From positions 141,118,858-141,182,857 of the forward strand of contig CM065812.1 of the NCBI GenBank assembly GCA_033398695.1: DNA of 64,000 nt. The letters are read 5' to 3'. Source of the stretch: Orobanche coerulescens (lineage: Eukaryota; Streptophyta; Magnoliopsida; Lamiales; Orobanchaceae). Positions 48,363-60,079 of the stretch are shown here, piece by piece (the first letter of the stretch is position 1; the number at the start of each line of letters is the position of its first letter). The position numbers and the translations under genes are program-made. Below the pieces are notes generated by a model that was given only the letters and a program-made list of their open reading frames with translations, made no database searches and was not told where the DNA came from.

Positions 48363-50006
48363 TTTAGGAAACGGTGAAATCTCAGTATCCAGTTCTTCTT
48401 GTGCATGAAGTACATTTCCTTGTGTACTCTGTATTCTCTTACGGGTAGAAACACCAGCATCAATGTTTCCAATGACCAGCTCTTGCGGGTGATCTCTCAA
48501 CCATCTTCAGTCGGGTTCTAATTCAGGGTCCCGTACTATATCGAGAGTTTCTGTAGATACAGCTTCAGCTTGTACAGCGTCAGCTTCATCCACATCGATT
48601 CTTACAGCTGCGGGGTTGATTTCTAGGTCAACAACAGGTTTGATAGGAGTTGGTGGATCTAAGATGGAGAGATGTTGGATGTTCTGAGTAATATCATCTA
48701 CTCCTGTAGGGTCATGGTGAGGTTCGTCGAACACTACATGAACTGATTCCTCGATCGTCAGCTTCCTTTTATTAAAGATCCTGTAAGCTTTTCTGACAGA
48801 GGAGTATCCTACAAATATTCCTTCATCCCACTTCTCATCAAAGGTTCTAAGTTGATCCTTCTCATTATTCAACACATAGCACCTACATCTAAAAATGTGA
48901 AAATATGAAACTAACGGAGTTTTGTTGTTCCATACCTCATATGCTGTTTTGTTGTGGTGCTTGTTGACGATACAGAGGTTTTGAGTGTAGCATGATGTAT
49001 TGGTTGCTTCACTCCAGAAACGTTGTGGCAACTTGCTTGCGGCGATCATTGTCCTTGTAGCTTCTTTCAGCGTCTTGTTCTTTTACTCAGCAACACCATT
49101 TTGTTGAGGTGTACGGGCAGCTGAGTATTCGTGTTGTATCCCATTTTCCGAACAGTATTGCTCTATAAAGCGGTTAGTAAATTCTGTACCTCTGTCGGAA
49201 CGAATGGACATGATACTCAATGCCTTTTCATTTTGCAGCTTTCTCAGGAGCTCGGGCAGCTTTGATGTTGTTTCCTTCTTCTTGCTTAGGAAAATTTTCC
49301 AAGCATACCTGGAGTAATCATCAACAACAACAAGACAATATTTCTTACCTCCCAAACTTGCCAGGTCTACAGGACCGTAGAGATCCATGTGTAGCATTTC
49401 CAACACTCTTTGGGTTGAAAGGTAGGATTTGCTCTTCAGGGTTGACTTGATTTGCTTGCCTTTCTGACATGGTCCGCAGATGCTGTCCTTTTTGAATGAT
49501 ACGTTTGGCAATCCTCTTACCATTCCCTGTCTTGAGATCTTGTTGATTGTCTTGAAGTTGACGTGAGACATCCTCTTGTGCCATAACCAGCTTAGATCTG
49601 CAGTGCCTTTGGTAACAAAGCATGGAATAGAGGAGCTCATAGGCTTCCAGTCAGCAATATACATGTTACTTGATCTGCTTCCTGTAAGCACAACTTCTTT
49701 GGTCTGGATGTTCTTGACTTTACAGCGATCTATAAAGAATTTCACCGAGAACTGTTTATCACAGAACTGGCTAATACTAAGTAGATTGTACTGTAAGCTT
49801 TCAACATATGCAACATCGGTGACTTTGAATTTTCCGACAAGTAGGTTTCCTTTCCCTCTTGTTCTTCCTTTAGATTTATCAACGAAGCGAACTTTTGGAC
49901 CGCGACCTTCTACGAAATCTGATAGCTTGCTTCTATCTCCGTTCATGTGCCGAGAGCATCCACTATCAAAGTACCAGGTGCCTCCTCTAGGATGTCCTGT
50001 ATGCAA
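48363..50006 (-). pseudogene. pr-int: Element E protease and integrase (two stops)
   Basis: Protease: WYFDSGCSRHMNG with the DSG active site, then FVEGRGPKVRFVDKSKG. Integrase: zinc finger HKRMSHVNFKT ... CGPCQKGKQIKS, DDE core with Asp in HMDLYGPVD, Asp in SDRGTEF and Glu in NGVAE, then QRFWSEATNTSCYTQN and the C-terminal CRCYVLNNEKDQLRTF, GIFVGYSS. Stops at 49083-49085 (TAA, directly after the catalytic Glu) and 48507-48509 (TGA in place of an Arg codon CGA). The same frame as RT-RNase H, so pol was one polyprotein. Confidence 0.9.
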
Positions 50007-52303
50007 AGAGATTAAGTAGATTTAGGTCCCCTTTGATTTTTGGGTCACGTATGTTAGTTCCTTTAGGTACCCAAGTTTTCCTGACAGCAATTGGTTTATT
50101 GTAGGTCACATTCGGTACAGTGTTGCGATATCTACGTGGGGCATATCCGTAGTCGCTATAACCATGATAATTATTATGCATGTAAAATCCAGGGTTATTA
50201 TTATTAATCCAGTACGAGTGCCGTCTTGGAGGTGGAGCCATTTTCTTTGGCCTAACAGCTTGCCTTCTGGGTTTCCAGTTGGATTCCCAATGCTGTTGTT
50301 GATACTTAGCAGGCACCTGCTGTCTCGAGGAATAACGGGGCTCCTGTATCCAATACCTCAGCATGCTGTACTGATAGTACTGCCGTGTGGGCCTTTGGTA
50401 TTTGGATACAGCCTTCCTTCTGAATAGCTGTTGACGCTGTTGATATGCTCGGGGAGCATGCTGTTGAGTGTGCCTTTCAGGTTTGAATGGCTGGTGATTC
50501 CACTGTCTGGAGTATGATTGAGGTGGCGGAATGGCAGCCTTTGCTGTTCGCTATGCAACAGGTTCCTTCACAGGACTCGAAGTTTCTTTCGATACAGGAA
50601 TGTGTTCCACACTCTTGACAAAAACTGTACTAGTTTTCCCTTTGTTTGAACATGAGTTGTATCCTAAGCCACTTTTATCATGAGCATGTTGTCCAATGCT
50701 CAGAATAGCTTCCATTCTTTTGGATGATTTCTCGAATGATTTCAGAATAGTCTCAAGTTCATCTTCTCATTTTTCGAGAGTTTTGACTTTGGCTTGAAGT
50801 AGAACCAAATCATTTGTCTTGCTCTCGTTGTGAGTTTTAACCTCACTTAATTCATGAGCAAGTTGATGATTGCTCTCCATGAGTTTGTCAAAATTGACTT
50901 TGCTGGTTTCAAAATCAATAGACATGTTTTCATAATTTATTTTCAGCAAGTCATTTTCATCTTTCAGCTCTAGGTTAGAGAGTTGGAGCTGTATATTCTC
51001 ATTTTTCAATGTCTCATGGGCCTTTTGAATGTTTTTAAACTCATTCATCATGTTTTCAAAAGTATAAGATGCATTTAATGGAATAGCTGAGGTTGAGCTT
51101 ACCTCATCATCGCTATCTTCACCCTTCGGAATGTCCTTGGCCATAAAGCACATATATGCTTTATCATCGAACTCATCGTCAGATGAATCACTTTCATTGA
51201 CCACCTGAAGACATTCTTCTTATTTGGATGGTGCTGGGGAGGCTTCTGATTCTCCAATCAGGGCATTGAGCTTGTTTTTTCAAGCACGTCTTTGTTCATC
51301 TCTCTCTTGTTGCTCGGCTTTCGACAACCTTTGAACTTTGGGATGAGGACATTTATTTGCATAATGTCCTGGTTTCCTACAATTATAGCACAGGTTAGCG
51401 TCACCGGATGAAGTTTCGGTACTTACCTTGTGGGCAGGTTTGGGCCTGTAGGGAGTTTTTCCTGATTGCTTAATGAACTTCTTGAATTTGTGCATGAGAA
51501 GCGCCATTTCATCTTGAGACAGGATGTCGTCGTCACTGTCAGAACTCTTGTGACTAGGCTTCGACGAGCTGGGCATGCTGTGTCGATTTATTCGACATGA
51601 GCCTAGTCTCAGTAACCTTTGAAGGAGATTCTTCAGCTTTCTCTCTTCTGTCAATATCATCCTCAAAATCTTTGAGGTCAGAGGAGAGATCAAAAGTAGA
51701 TATTTCATTTAGATTGCAAGACACACGCATAGCTGTGGTCTTAATGTCCCATCGGGCAGGGAGAGATCTGAAAATTTTTAAATTCTTCTCTTTTTGGGTA
51801 TAAATTTTGCCCAAAGCTTCAAGTTCACCAACAATTCCAGTGAATCTAAGGTCAAGTTCCTCAAGTGTCTCAGTTGGTTTCATTTCGAAAGATTCAAATT
51901 GCTGAGTCAATTTTGAAATTTTGTTTTCTTTTGAGAGCTTAGTTCCCTCACAAATCGACCTGAGTTTATCCTAGATTTCCTTGGCTGTTTTACAGCTCTT
52001 TACCTTTGAGAACGTGCCTTTGTCAAGAGTGACAAATAACGCATTCTTAGCCACATTGTCGAGATTGGCACGCTTTCTTTCATCTGTGGTCCATTGCTCG
52101 CGTTCCTTCTCGAGCATCTCAGCATGGGTTTGGCCTTCAATCCTTGCGGCCGTGTTTACCTTCATGATCTTGATAGGGCCATCCTGTATAATAAAAATTA
52201 TCTCTTCGTGCATTGCTACAAGATGAGCCTCCATCCTAATTCTCCAATCATCAAATTCGTTAATAGAGAACATAGGCACTTTGTTGATCATAGATGTATC
52301 CAT
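49987..52303 (-). pseudogene. gag: Element E gag (one frameshift, few stops)
   Basis: Start ATG 52301-52303. MDTSMINKVPMF, NEFDDWRIRMEAHL, QWTTDERKRANLDNVAKNAL, a TAG near 51971, the copia gag core LTQQFESFEMKPTETLEEL, a frame change near 51600-51700, a Ser/Asp-rich linker, zinc knuckle CYNCRKPGHYANKC (about 51338-51380), a coiled coil (50767-51100, heptads in LSNLELKDENDLLKINY), a Gln/Arg/Tyr-rich tail (50006-50558) with HNNYHGYSDYGYAPRRY. The gag frame runs 20 bases past the pol frame's first in-frame Met, offset by one: a single indel relative to D, where the two frames agree. Confidence 0.85.
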
Positions 52304-52398
52304 GTGAGAATAAAGAAATGAAAAAGACTATTTTAAAAATTAAGTGATTTTGGATTTGATTCGGTTAAAAATACGACTGATTCTTTTTAGAATCAACC

Positions 52399-52410
52399 GC
52401 TCCGATACCA
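52399..52410 (-). other. Primer binding site, element E
   Basis: Minus-strand TGGTATCGGAGC, two bases from the 5' LTR, identical to D's. Confidence 0.9.
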
Positions 52411-52412
52411 CT

Positions 52413-53611
52413 TGTTGTCCACTAAGTATACTGGATACAGCTTGGAAAGTAATTTAAACAACAAGCTGTGCTGATTTTATATCTGAGTGCATAGCGGAAG
52501 TCTTAAATACAGTAAGTTGTTGTGGATACAGCAACTCGATGTGCAGTGTATACTTAAATAATCACAGTTAAATAAAACAAGTAAGGCAGAAGGTAAATAA
52601 CACAATATTTAAAGTGGTTCGAGGTAAACCCCTCTACGTCCAATGGTCCTCCACACAAGAGTAAAAAGTTTATTATAATTACTACGTACACAACTACGTA
52701 ATTATAACAACACTAATCAATATATCGTTCACACATATTGATATAATGATCTTAGCTTTAACCGTTCACACAGATTGGTTTGAGATAATGCTTTGACTGG
52801 CTTCTTCACACACAGTTCTGAAGCTTCGTCTTCTTCGATGCAAATCCTTTACACAAAGTTCCGGAGAAGCAAAGATTACTCAGTCCACACAGGGCTGATC
52901 TGGGTTTGTTCAAAGGATAGAACAGGGTATGAACAACAGCTTTGACTTTCTGAGCTTCTAGCTGATGAAGTGTTGTTCAAGTTGATGAGCACTGTATATC
53001 TCTTAGATCTGAGTTGCAGTAAGCTTCTGTAGATATGTTTTGCTCTGATGTATATAGTAATAGCTTTTTCACTTGGTAACTGATCTTCAACGCCTTGATG
53101 AGATATATATAGTCTTCTGAGAAATATATCCATTGAGATAAATCCATTGAGCAAGATTCCAGTCCAACGGGATAAAAAAGCACGATCCAGATTTTACGGG
53201 ATTTGAAGATCTGTTGACTTATAGTATTTAAATACTTTATCTTTGAGTATTTAAATACTTCTATATCAACGGGACTTGACTTCTAGTGAGAATTGAAGAT
53301 TCCTTCTTTGTCCTGTTGAGAGCTGTATGGAAGATCACTATATTGTTGATTCGAGACAGCTTCCATACTTGGTCTTTATAAGACTTCTTTGCTGTACTGA
53401 AAGGTTCCACTTATATGCTGAAAGTATGATAGGTCTTCGATACAGTTTGACACTTCAACTTTTCGATACAGTTTCCTTACTATATTGAGGATTGGCATAT
53501 TGTCAAAACCTCTTATCATTATTCGATACAGGGATTGATTATCCTGGCTGTTTCGATACTGGACATTGTTATCCCAACAGTTTCGATACAGGGTATTTTG
53601 TTATCCCAACA
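52413..53611 (-). repeat. Element E 5' LTR
   Basis: TGTTGTCCACTAAG to TATCCCAACA, with the same three terminal ~32-bp modules (about 53520-53611) and several CGATACAG words in U3. TSD AAAAC follows at 53612-53616. Likely TATA tract near 53102-53110. Confidence 0.95.
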
Positions 53612-54998
53612 AAAACAACACAAAAACTAACCTCGATTCAAACGAAGAATCTATCAAACCACACAAACAAATATCATAGTCCCCAACTATGAATTCTAAC
53701 ATTCTCCTATCACTCCAATGATCAATTAACATGATCATAATGTTCTTAACACTTGTGAAAAAAATTCATGAAGGATTATCAAATAATGACAACATCAAAT
53801 ATATCATCCCATAATGATAATATTACGAATATAATCACTATCACTTCAAGAACATCGTCATTACAACAAACATGATGTCTCCACCAATATCAATCACCGA
53901 TTCCACCAGAATTTCAGATTAATCAACAAGATTATCTTAACCATTTTAGGATTATGATAATGATCTAAATAACTCGTCATAATCCTAAACTAAAATGATT
54001 ATAATCTCTCAAGAACACAATCAACAACAATAATCATCTCAAAGCTATGTTAATCATCTAAAAATCTTAACATAACTCTTCCTAGACATGATTATAATCT
54101 CCAAGTATTCTTGAACATCAAGAACACAATCAACCTCAAGCCATAATCACCATTTCCTTCATCAGAAGTTCATAAAACTATGAAGAATCATACTATCACG
54201 AGTTAAAAACAAAATTAATCAAAATACCTCCTGAAAAATGAAGAACAACCTCAAACCCTTCAATAATCCACTCAAACTTCACACTCCCGAGCTCCAATCC
54301 AAGTTATGATGCTCCTAAACATGTTGGAAGGGGTCGAAATCACTAAGGGATGTAGGGGAATGATTTCTAGGGAGAGAAATCAAAAAGAGATCGTGAACAA
54401 ATGATAGACGAATCATGTCTTTATAATCTGCACAGCGTATTACGGTCGCTATACAACCCGCTTAACGTACGTTATGCATATAACGTACATTATCACATCT
54501 ACGTAGTCCAAAACTCACTGTCTCAAAGCGGGGTATCTATTACGTACGTTAACGACACTTACATACGTAACGAGCCACACATTAGATACATTACCCACAA
54601 GGTATAGCGTACGTAATGTGCGTTGACCTGCCTGTCCCAAAAAACCAAATATCTGGATCACGCATGGCCCTACACGCCGAAAAACAAATCTGATCCGATA
54701 CCCTGTGTTACGTACGTAACCAACATGGTTTAACATAAGTAACACACCACACATAGCGCACGTAATGCTAGACATATAACGTACGCTGTGGCAGTATACT
54801 TAGCAAAAAATCTAAAATTACTAAGCAACACCCAAACGGCGAATACAATACCGACGACATGTATAAATATTTCGATTCCGAAATATCCCATTACAATATA
54901 CATTGTATCAGTCAAATACACCAGCTCTTGTACAATTTCAAATGGATACGTATAACACAACAGTAAAAACAAGAAAAAATTTACCCCTGAATATTACA

Positions 54999-55263
54999 AT
55001 CGACGTGGTCTGCGCTTGAGTATGTGATGATCAAGCTTCATTAATAGATGTTTATTTATTTACTATTATTTTTCTCAAGCTATGCTTTATGAACAAGTGT
55101 TCGAATTATTTTAGTGTCATGCCAAATTATGTTTTTTTAACGATGACTCGAGAATATTACTTGCAATTATTAAGTTTTTTTTTGAAAATGTATTTCCACT
55201 GCAAATATTTATTTACTCTTTTAAAAAATAAGAAGAATTATTTTCCTAGAGTAGGGTGCTATA
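54999..55263 (+). repeat. Element F 5' LTR, last ~265 bp
   Basis: AT-rich stretch ending GGGTGCTATA (compare GGGTGTTACA in related families) just before a PBS. It cannot be aligned with the 3' LTR because G interrupts that copy before its matching end. The ORF at 55089-55415 is chance. Confidence 0.6.
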
Positions 55264-55267
55264 TAAG

Positions 55268-55279
55268 TGGTATCAAAGC
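55268..55279 (+). other. Primer binding site, element F
   Basis: TGGTATCAAAGC, one mismatch from the initiator methionine tRNA complement. Leader with no gene from 55280 to 55677. Confidence 0.85.
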
Positions 55280-55677
55280 GGGTTTACGGTTCTGTAGACT
55301 CGTTAAAATGGTTTCTTTTTTTCAAACAAAAAATTCATTTTCGCAAGTAGTCAATTTTTTTAGCAATTATGATCATACACCTCTGCTACTCCACGTTGAC
55401 TCCAAGGTAAATTAAGTTATTATTATTTATTATGTGATAAATGTAGTTTACTAGATCAACCATGATTCATGTATTAAAGATGCATCTTCAGTTTATTTTG
55501 TAATAAAAATTTTATGATAAAGTATTTGGGCATGATTTGTTTTGTTATAAATTCATAAATATATGTGTGACATGCGTTATTCATCATTGCCATAAATCTC
55601 TGGTTCTCAACCTATAGATGCAATGTAATTCTTCATTTTATTGCTAAGGATCATTGCATATGATATACCATAGAATA

Positions 55678-57010
55678 ATGGCAACTCGTAGATGTGGACG
55701 CGCAGCTAACTGAGGTGCAGATAATATCGTGATCAGAATGCCAACCTTGGTGCTGGAGCTGGTGGTGGTGTAGCGGAGGACACAATAACCACAATAATAA
55801 TGTGTTGGATCCTACTTAGGCGCAAGTTGTGCAATAGTTCCAGCATTTCACGCCACCATCATTCAATGGTAGGGAGGATCAATATTTGTCGACGAATGAT
55901 TAATGTTGCTCGAGCGCACTTTTGAGCTCATTGGGTGCACTGATGCACAAAGAATCCTTTGTGGCCAGTATGAAATAATGAAGGATGTTGGATGCTGGTG
56001 GATGAGCTACTAGCATTTGAGGCCGGCAGCGAGCGTTTTGCATTATAATTGGGATCGATTCAAAGAACTAGTGATGGAACAATAATACCCACAACATTAC
56101 TGAGAGAAGATGGAGAGAGAGTTTTGGAATCTCGAACAAAGAGGAATGATGGTTGAAGAATATGAGAGAAAATTCTATCAAATCAGCTTCTTTGTGGAGC
56201 ACATGGTGGATACAGATCGAAAAAGAGCCCTTATGTTCTGGAGTGGTTTATGCCGGAGTATTATTCACATCTGGATGGTCATGGGGTGCTACCCTATACC
56301 GAGACAGTGTTCCGAGCCCAAGAGGTTGAGGCTAGCCATAATCTGGATCAACAACAGCCTGTGAAGCATAATACCGTCAAGAGACATTGGATTGGGAATC
56401 AAAATAAGGTCGTGGATTCCAATAAGCAAGCAAAGGTTGATCAGAAGTCAGGACCTAAGACTCAAACCAGTAAGTCAGAGTGGTCGAGGTGCGGTAAGAA
56501 TCATGGTGGGGAGTTCGTGTATGGTAAAGGCGTCTGCTACAAATGCAAGAAGATAGGGCATTCATCTTCAAACTGCCATCGCCAAAAGGTCAAAGGTCAA
56601 AGTTCTGGAAGAAAAGCTCGCATCCATACTTTGACCCAAAGGGACACAAATGAGAATCCCGGCATGGTATCAGGTATGTTTATTGTATCTAATTTACCCA
56701 CCCTCACATTGTTTGACACGGGTGCCACACTCTCCTTTATGTCTGCATATCATGTCATTGGTCATAGAAGTGTTAAAAATGTTGAGTCTCTTTTAGCATA
56801 CCATCAGGAAATACGATCCTCACTAATAGAATGATTGATGAGAATATTGAGACTGGAGGAATAGAATTTGATGCTAGCCTGTATTTGATTAACTCGATGG
56901 ATGTGATCCTTGGTATGGACTGGCTAGACAGACGTGATGCCTATATAAGGTGCCGTGAGAAGAAGGTGACATTGAGGTGTTACAAAGGCGAGTCAATCAC
57001 CTTTTTATGG
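55678..57010 (+). pseudogene. gag-pr: Element F gag and protease (many stops)
   Basis: Start ATG 55678-55680 (MATRRCGRAAN, then a stop). Capsid remnants FHAPPSFNGREDQY... with several stops, DRFKELVMEQ.YPQ (56060-56095), FWNLEQRGMMVEEYERKFYQI (56125-56180). Zinc knuckle CYKCKKIGHSSSNC (56538-56579). Protease LFDTGATLSFMSA with the active-site DTG (56710-56750), ending DVILGMDWLDRRDAYI (56900-56945). The protease box is better kept than in C. Confidence 0.85.
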
Positions 57011-57159
57011 TACTAATAGTAGGACATTACCAAGAGTAATCACAGCCATGAATACATAGAGAAGTCTAAGGAAGGATAAATGCCAGGGTTACTTGGTGAA
57101 TTTGGTCGACATTCATACTAATGATGTGTCCCTTACAAACATACCTATAGTATGGGAGT

Positions 57160-58525
57160 TTTTGGATGTGTTTCCATAAGATTTGCCAGGAGCCTCACCT
57201 GACCGACAAGTAGAGTTTATTAATGATTTGGTCCCCAGGGCGTCCCCAATATCCAAGGCGCCATATAGAATAGCTTCGAAGGAACTTCAAGAATTGAAAG
57301 TCTAAATTCAAGAGCTGATGGAGCTCGAATGTGTTCGTCCTAGTGCGTCACCATAGGGTGCACCAGTGCTATTTGTAAGGAAGAAAGCTTGGATATGTAT
57401 TGATTAGAGGGAGCTAAATCGACTCACAATAAAGAACAAGTAACCATTATCGAGGATCGAGGATCTATTCGATAAATTGATGGGAGACGGAACCTTTTCG
57501 AAGATCGGTTTGCGGTTGGGGTACCATCAAATGAAGGTTATGGAGTGTGACATTCCCAAGACTAATTTTAGGACCCGTTATGTGCATTTTGAATTTATGG
57601 TGATGTCGTTTGGTCTAAGTAATGCACCTGCAGTCTTTATGTATTTGATGAACAGGGTGTCCCAACCTTACTTGGATAAGTTCTTAATCGTCTTCATAGA
57701 TGACATCTAGGTGTATTCTAAGGATAAGGAACAACACCAAGAGCATTTGAGGGTTACATTGGAAACACTTTCCAAGGAGAAGTTGTATGCCAAGTTCAAA
57801 AGATGTGAGTTTTGGTTAAACAGAGTTGAATTCCTTGAACATGTGGTGACTTCTAAAGGAATTGAGGTAGATCCCGACAAGGTTGTAGCAATGAGTAGTT
57901 GGGAAGTACCCTAGAATGCGAGCGAAGTTCATAGCTTTCTGGTCTTAGGTGGCTATTATAGAAGATTTATCGAAGGAGTTTCGAAAATAACCACTTTTAT
58001 GACCCAGTTGACAAGCAAAGGTGTGAGGTTTGAACGGAGTTAGAGGTGCGAGGAAAGTTTTCTAGATTTGAAAGGGATAATAACATCGTCACTAGTATTA
58101 ATGATTCCTAATCTGATGGAAGACTTTGCTATTTACATTGATGCCTCAAAGCAAAGGTTGGGTTATGTTCTGATGCAACACGTTAAAGTAGTAGACTATG
58201 CATCGAGATAGCTTAAACCACATGAGTTGAACTATCCGACGCATGATCTGGACCTGGATGTTGTAGTACATCTGTTGAACATCTAGCATCACTATATCTA
58301 CGGATGAAATTGTGCGATATACACGGACCATAAAAGTCTGAAGTATCTTTTCACACGGAAGGATCTTAATATGAGGCAAATAAGATGGTTAGAATTGGTG
58401 AAGGACCATGATTGTACTATTTATTATCACCCGGGTAAGGTTAATGTGGTAGCCGATGCCTTAAGCCGAAAGACTAGAGGCGAGTCAGCTTGCTTGACCA
58501 ACCAGGAAAGTATGATAAAGGAGTT
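57160..58525 (+). pseudogene. rt-rnh: Element F reverse transcriptase and RNase H
   Basis: Recognisable from FPDLPGASP-like linker and VRPSAS (57330). Palm: [42 protein letters not shown] (57693-57712), where a TAG follows the catalytic Asp pair. Then LYAKFKRCEFWLN, VTSKGIEVDPDKV. RNase H: IYIDASKQRLGYVL (Asp), YPTHDLDLD (Glu changed to Asp), [27 protein letters not shown]. At least eight stops. Unlike C, the RT N-terminus can be traced here. Confidence 0.9.
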
Positions 58526-58599
58526 CTCCCAGTTGAGGATCAAGTTAGTTGAGTCTTCAAAGAGTTAGAAAGCAATCCTATCATCTTTGGTCTTGCAGC

Positions 58600-59983
58600 C
58601 AAACTTGAGTGAAAAGATTAAGGAGGCTCAACAATGCGATAAGTTCTCGTGCAAGATAAAACATCGAGCAGAAGATGGAAGTATTGAAAAATTTGTTACT
58701 GCCGCAAATGCTGTTTTGACTTACAATGGGAGGTTTTGCATTCCTAAATATTAATCCCTTAGGAAGCAAATCCTTGAATAAGCTTATAATGCACTATACT
58801 GCGCTCACCCGGGAGGTACAAAGATGTACCACGACCGGAAGACGTTCTTTTGGTGGAGAGGAATGAAAAGGGACATTGGTGCATTCGTGGAGAGGTATAT
58901 GATATGTTAGCAGGTGAAGGCAGAATACCAATGGTCAGGAGGTTTACTTCAATTGTTGGAAATCGCATAATGGAAATGGGAGCATATCACAATGGATTTC
59001 GTGGTTGGTCTGTCACGAACCGTGAGGGAAAACGATGCTATCTAGGTAATAATAGATCATTTCACGAAGTCATTTTTTCTACCTGTGAGAATGACTTATA
59101 GTATGCAACAGTATGCAAATATTTATATTCAGGAGATTGTGAGGTTACATAGATTTCCAGTGTCTATCGTCTCGGATAGAGATCCGTGATTTACGTCTAA
59201 TATTTTGGAAAAAATTTCAAAGTGCATTGGGCATTAAGATGAATTTCAGTACTGCATATAATCCGCAGACCAATGGTCAATCGGAACAGGCTATCAAGAC
59301 ACTTGAAGATTTCTTAAGGGCGTGTGTTCTTGATACTAGTGAGCATTGGGAAAATATTTTGCCGTTAGTAGAGTTTTCTTATAACAATAGTTACCAAGAG
59401 ACTATACAAATGGCCCTATGTGAGGCTCTCCACGGGAGTATATGTCGATCGCCCCTTTATTAGAGTGAGGTTAGAGAAGGAAATATTTTGGTTCCAGAAT
59501 TGATCGGGCAGACTGTAGAGAAGATAGCTGAAATTAGAAATAGAATTAAGACTGCCTAGGATTGGCAAAAGTCTTATGCTGATAAACGAAGGAAAGATAT
59601 CCAATTTGAGATTGGAGAAAAGGTGTTCTTTGAAGGTAGCGCCGATGAAAGGAGTGAGACGATTCAGTAAAAAGGAAAGGATACAGCCTCGTTATATCGG
59701 ACCATTTAAGATTTTGGGTCGTGTTGGTGATCTTCCTTATAGTTTGGCATTGCCATTGGAGTTATCGGGAGTGCACAATGTCTTTCACATCTCCATGCTG
59801 AGAAAATATGTACATGATCCTGCTCACATATGCAATTTCGAAGAGTTGCATGTAGCCAAGAACCTGACATATGAGGAGGTACCTACATCTGTTTTGGAGC
59901 GTAAGGTACATCAGTTACGAAACAAAGAGGTTAAACTGGTGAAAGTTCAATGGAGTACTCGTGGACCAAATGAGGCAACTTGA
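58600..59983 (+). pseudogene. int: Element F integrase and chromodomain-like tail
   Basis: Zinc finger remnants HPGGTKMYH (58800-58840), FFWWRGMKRDI, DDE core with Asp in TMDFVVGL (58990-59015), Asp in SDRDP (59174-59188) and Glu in NGQSEQAIKTLEDF (59272-59310), then FSYNN and ALHGSICRSPLY. C-terminal module RYIGPFKILGRVGDLPYSLA, HNVFHISMLRKYV, then the chromodomain-type SVLERKVHQLRNKEVKLVKV (59888-59950) and NEAT. Several stops and a frame change near 59640. Confidence 0.9.
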
Positions 59984-60064
59984 GAATGTGAAGAGGAGAT
60001 CCCTTCTAAGTATCCAACATTCATTTTCACGGTACATAACTTAATTTTCGAGGACGGAAATTGC

Positions 60065-60079
60065 TAAAGGGGGATAGGT
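60065..60079 (+). other. Polypurine tract, element F
   Basis: AAAGGGGGATAGGT just before TGTAACACC. The preceding TTAATTTTCGAGGACGGAAA stretch is the diverged counterpart of the PPT-proximal segment in C and A. Confidence 0.85.

Larger units (their letters stand above)
41305..53611 (-). mobile_element. Element E: Ty1/copia Sirevirus with long third ORF, nested in family A LTR 4
   Basis: 12,307 bp flanked by the exact target duplication AAAAC (41300-41304 and 53612-53616). LTRs of 1,201 and 1,199 bp, differing at about 20 of ~410 positions by hand count (about 5%). Minus-strand order: 5' LTR, PBS, gag, PR-INT-RT-RNase H, third ORF, PPT, 3' LTR. It is the best-preserved element in the window: pol stays in one frame over 3.2 kb with only three stops. 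Related to D in every gene but with a different LTR subfamily. Confidence 0.95.
2222..54998 (-). mobile_element. Family A: tandem array of three gag-only LTR retrotransposon units (TR-GAG type), interrupted by C, D and E
   Basis: Four co-oriented LTRs (2222-4708 truncated; 7138-10617; 22311-25806; 39572-54998 split by E) alternate with three internal regions of about 2.4 kb once the nested elements are removed. Reading the + strand, each internal region begins with a PPT-like tract just after an LTR and ends with a tRNA-iMet PBS just before the next (deleted in unit 3). Inner LTRs are thus shared by neighbours, with no host DNA or target duplication between units. Each internal region codes only for gag (plus a doubtful second ORF); PR, RT, RNase H and INT are absent from all three, so pol was lost before the array formed. 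The right end (ATTACA at 54998) lies in F's 5' LTR, and ATCGA at 54999-55003 is the candidate target duplication. The structure matches elements described as TR-GAG in plants. Confidence 0.85.
39572..54998 (-). repeat. Family A LTR 4 (5' LTR of unit 3), 5' edge and PBS deleted, split by element E
   Basis: Made of 39572-41304 and 53617-54998. Compared with unit 2, about 623 bp (equivalent to 22057-22680) is missing at the join: leader end, PBS and the first ~370 bp of LTR. Three bases, TAA, are shared by both sides of the break. Contains the hairpin (about 39595-39604), the minisatellite (39920-40230), and the palindrome block (54470-54790, TTAACGTACGTTA first). Ends ATATTACA at 54998. Confidence 0.85.

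Noticed and set aside
55089..55415. 108-codon ORF at the start of F
   Set aside because: Covers the LTR end and PBS; low-complexity Phe/Leu/Lys content of AT-rich DNA.
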